From positions 124,001 through 188,000 of the forward strand of contig NZ_LWBP01000067.1 in assembly GCF_002078015.1 (NCBI RefSeq): a stretch of DNA of 64,000 nucleotides. Direction: 5' to 3'. Positions 62,101 to 64,000 of the stretch are shown one piece after another. The translations under genes were made by a program, and so were the position numbers. Each line of letters starts with the position of its first letter. Position 1 is the first letter of the stretch. The DNA is from Niastella populi. GTDB lineage: Bacteria > Bacteroidota > Bacteroidia > Chitinophagales > Chitinophagaceae. Under the pieces are notes generated by a model, which made no database searches, was not told the DNA's origin, and was given only the letters and a program-made list of their open reading frames with translations.

Positions 62101-64000
62101 TGCGTTGGCGGCATTGTTTTCATAAGCCTGCGCTACACGTTTGCCGGTATTGGCGGTATAGCCGGGTATTTGGGCTGCTGCCGGATCTATAAGGGTGAAC
62201 AATACTGCGTTGCCCGGTTTCCAGTTCGGCCTGTTAACGATAGATTGCAACAGCTTTGAAACATCTGGCGTGCGCTGGTCGGCGCCTGCATCGCCTACTG
62301 CCGCAAACGGGCCGGGTTTCCAGATAAGCGTATCGCCATAGTTCATGATCCGATGGTAGATATCGAAATCGAATGTGGCCATGGCAAGCGGGTTATCGGT
62401 ATTCTCTACCCCCACCAACAGGTTTACATCGCCGGTTGTATTTACTTCATCGACCGTAAACTGCAAATATGCATTGGTGATATCAGCGCCCTGCGGAATG
62501 GTTACCCCGGTAAAGCGTAATCCCAGCAGTTGATCGCTGGCGCCATCTTTGGTGAACTCCAGGTCAGAGCTGGTGAGATACATCGTTCCGGCAGTAATAT
62601 CCTGTTCGGCATCATCGCTGCCGGTATTCACCTTAAAGGTTGAGGTGATCGAAAGGCCGGTTGTATCGGCCTGCCAGCCGAGGTGATAAACACCTTCTTC
62701 AAGGAATACGTTGGGGAAGGTGATATGCTGCCCGTCATAATTTCCCTGGCTTACGGTCACCAGTGAATCGGCTATTGCGGTTTGTTGTAATAAATAAAAT
62801 TTGCCGGCAATTTTGATTATTGAATCGGCCTTGGGCAATGCATCGGCCAGGCTAACTTTAATAGTGGCAAATGAATTGTTCAGCGGATCGATCTGCCAGC
62901 CGCCTTTCAGATAATCGATGCCGCTGGTTTTTCCGGTTACCAGTGTGTTATCGTCATTTTTACCGGTAACGATATTGCTGTTATATACAGTAATGGCATC
63001 GGGGTAGCTCAATCCATTGTTGGTGGCGCCGGCACGGCTCCATTTACCGGTTACCCTGCTTTTATATTCGCTGGCTATGTCGGCTACAGGTGAGGTGGCC
63101 GATACCAGTTCGCCGCCTTTCAATGTAATTTCATAAGGCTGCGCCCCTTTACTGATAATGGAGGTATCGGTATGTTTTTCGAAAGTATAATAATACTGCA
63201 AACCGGTTTCTGAACCGCTAAGCGGATAGTGCATCCGCTTGCGGATGCTGTCCTGGCTAAGCGCTACATTCCAGATGCGCAGTTCATCCATTTCTGCCTG
63301 AACACCGCTGCCGCCATAATAAGTGCTATACCCTAAGGCCAGCCCGAATGTATTGGCTGCGTAACCGGCGAAGGCGGTCTCCCCTATTTTTTCGCCATTT
63401 ACATAATATACCAGCATGCCGTTCTTTGTTGCAGAAACAGCCACATGGTTCCATTCGCCGATGTTCCAGGAACTGCCTTTATCGGAAATCGTGTTCCAAC
63501 TGCCGGTATTGGTTCCACATACGATATTCAGTTTATTGTTATCGGGGAACTCAAAGGAAATACCGGTGGTGTTATTATTTACACGGCCGTTGCTGGCCAG
63601 TATTTTAAAATTGGTGCCGGGGTCGGCATTGAGCTTTCCCCAGAATTCTATAGTGAAGTTGCCGCCCAATGCGGTATTGACGGCGGCGCCGGGAATGAAC
63701 ATATTCGATGCGCCGGCCACTTTCAATACACCGCCCCTATGCGAGGTATAACCCGAAGTTTCGAGTATGCGGCTATCGGAGATCAGTTTTCCATAAACAG
63801 TTACATCATCGAGCAACCCTGTATAATGGTTGTTATTGAAGTCGCTGCCAATGATGAGGTCGGCCGAAGAAGATGCCGGTGCGGTTACATTGCTCCAGCT
63901 TTGTACCGGCCATCCATTGTAAAACAGCGATAACTGTTGTTTTACATTATCATACTTCCATACTATATAACCCCATTTATTAACTACCAGGTTGCGCGTA
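59170..64000 (-). CDS. Large PhoX/LamG secreted protein with T9SS sorting domain (5'-truncated by the window edge)
   Basis: The reading frame stays open from the window edge to the stop at 59170, so the N-terminus lies beyond 64000; a TTG at 63816 is only an internal codon. At least 1610 residues are present. Domains in order: a LamG/concanavalin-like region (the first part continues off the edge; VVNKWGYIVWKYD, WGKLNADPGTN), a DNRLRE-like region (GDVNLLVGVENTDNPL), two similar modules with ILGYGDGNATTTLNYGSDAN and LGYGDPMTTTIGYGPDAN, a PhoX/DUF839 phosphatase-type domain (GHLSVNHENSPGG, GVEDCEISPVDGKIYFTSKG), a PKD domain (FTDISKYYPTTRSWKFEGGT) and a C-terminal T9SS type A domain (VYPNPTDGWIKVEF). 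A secreted calcium-dependent phosphoesterase attached to or released from the surface is the likely role. Confidence 0.85.
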   Translation of the reverse strand, partial: TRNLVVNKWGYIVWKYDNVKQQLSLFYNGWPVQSWSNVTAPASSSADLIIGSDFNNNHYTGLLDDVTVYGKLISDSRILETSGYTSHRGGVLKVAGASNMFIPGAAVNTALGGNFTIEFWGKLNADPGTNFKILASNGRVNNNTTGISFEFPDNNKLNIVCGTNTGSWNTISDKGSSWNIGEWNHVAVSATKNGMLVYYVNGEKIGETAFAGYAANTFGLALGYSTYYGGSGVQAEMDELRIWNVALSQDSIRKRMHYPLSGSETGLQYYYTFEKHTDTSIISKGAQPYEITLKGGELVSATSPVADIASEYKSRVTGKWSRAGATNNGLSYPDAITVYNSNIVTGKNDDNTLVTGKTSGIDYLKGGWQIDPLNNSFATIKVSLADALPKADSIIKIAGKFYLLQQTAIADSLVTVSQGNYDGQHITFPNVFLEEGVYHLGWQADTTGLSITSTFKVNTGSDDAEQDITAGTMYLTSSDLEFTKDGASDQLLGLRFTGVTIPQGADITNAYLQFTVDEVNTTGDVNLLVGVENTDNPLAMATFDFDIYHRIMNYGDTLIWKPGPFAAVGDAGADQRTPDVSKLLQSIVNRPNWKPGNAVLFTLIDPAAAQIPGYTANTGKRVAQAYENNAANAAKLVVTYTVPDRYQNGTFPLAKKASWKYNDSGTDLSHTNWTDLHYNDSSWAYGNGILGYGDGNATTTLNYGSDANNKRITYYLRNTFTVDDRTKYDSLVFDVLRDDGAIVYVNGTEAFRMNMPAGTVNNNTLASAAVGGTDETTYFRAKTANLLQDGLNVIAVELHQNAANSSDLSFDMEVGFTTPPLKPATYPLTKSAVWHYLDNGSNLDAVAWKDTTYSDRDWATGQGPLGYGDPMTTTIGYGPDANNKYITSYFRRDMTIDTAALPDSVEFGVRRDDGFIFYVNGVEVIRDNMPAGVITYQTVSANTIDGAAESIYYTFKLPKTIFRQGRNQLAVEVHNRSANSSDLGFDCYIKDAPKLNPPVACTDKHIGCFTSIVPTAQTNKMIIPAEHDFQMIFKQGDAYKNAPGTVPGNHDFTGYVPMNGSSVRGHLSVNHENSPGGVSMLEIHYNDTTRLWYVDSSRPVDFYNNALVTTMRNCSGGITPWGTVITSEESLNGGDVNGDGYEDVGWNVEIDPVTAKVMDYDGDGKQDKLWAMGRMNHENVVVAADRKTVYYGEDGGTHCVYKFVADVAGNLSAGKVYVLSLDQPLVNDDPSGNTARWIQLPNATPNDRNNMSSIAASLGGTNFNGVEDCEISPVDGKIYFTSKGKNRVYRFTDKGGIVENFETFVGGMSYQLNTRQGVYTEAWGGGNDNLTFDDKGNLWVLQDGGNYYIWVVRPDHTQSNPRVELFGSMPSGSEPTGLTFSPDYRFGFVSVQHPGGNNVAQPDATLNNVTFNGSATIVIALDENLGTQKPVANFKADTTVITSGNKVVFTDISKYYPTTRSWKFEGGTPATSTKATETVTYNQAGKYKVELVVSNAAGADTVVKTQYITVNSVTAVPDVALAKELKVYPNPTDGWIKVEFSLPVGKKITLELYDAIGKKLTNLDKLVSTGTLQQMDYNIRPYVKNSQVFTIVFRTENGIVSRRLLYLNR

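Noticed and set aside
59170-63816. Start of the PhoX-like gene at 63816
   Set aside because: The TTG there is internal; the frame continues in good LamG-like sequence to the window edge.

Overview
The window looks like chromosomal DNA of a Bacteroidota member, most likely family Chitinophagaceae (Niastella/Chitinophaga-like). The evidence is protein content: gliding/type IX secretion (T9SS) C-terminal sorting domains, a PorP/SprF outer-membrane protein, a SusC-like barrel, DUF5683, DUF4251, BtuG-like and CHU_C-type proteins. Genes mostly lack strong Shine-Dalgarno sites, and a few TAnnTTTG -7 boxes of the Bacteroidota type are visible. No rRNA, tRNA, IS element, prophage or CRISPR array was found. 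The genus is inference.

Layout: 0-4 kb holds a LytTR response regulator and a CHASE3/PAS hybrid histidine kinase. 4.5-16.8 kb is mostly housekeeping: membrane metallophosphoesterase, FMN reductase, UPF0173 hydrolase, parA-parB-DUF5683-dapB, a NarL-type regulator, an Rrf2 regulator, ahcY, a SatD-like/DUF3307 pair under a strong palindromic operator, and a DUF4251 lipocalin-sized exported protein. 17.3-32.1 kb mixes signalling genes (three PAS/HisKA_3 kinases, three response regulators) with a two-gene minus-strand operon: a cytosolic M48-type metallopeptidase with a TerB-like tail, then a 1830-residue protein with kinase-like N-terminus, DUF4011 region, SF1 helicase, restriction-endonuclease-like fold and WGR domain. 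32.2-37.4 kb has a GNAT enzyme, an unannotated AHSA1 remnant, an AraC regulator, a PKD/T9SS adhesin-like protein and a lipocalin-like protein. 37.5-48 kb carries an outer-membrane block: a SusC-like barrel without a plug, followed 4 bp later by an alpha-2-macroglobulin-like protein containing a TonB plug, then a PorP/SprF-T9SS protein pair. 48.2-64 kb has a Tat phospholipase C, a GAF protein, a cobalamin-riboswitch-controlled BtuB/BtuG-like pair, dusB, a leucine-rich-repeat protein and a large PhoX/LamG T9SS protein that runs off the right edge.

Three things stand out. (1) Most short intergenic gaps contain degenerate tandem arrays with a strict 7- or 8-nt period. The repeated word differs from gap to gap, the two sides of a gap usually carry reverse-complementary arrays, and the arrays run into stop codons (and once up to a start codon); one array lies inside a coding sequence. 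(2) The TonB plug has apparently been moved out of a SusC-like transporter into a thioester-containing A2M protein in the same operon. (3) The M48/helicase-WGR operon resembles a defence module whose nuclease-like domain appears to have lost its usual acidic residues. The SatD operator/cyclase-like protein is a fourth lead.
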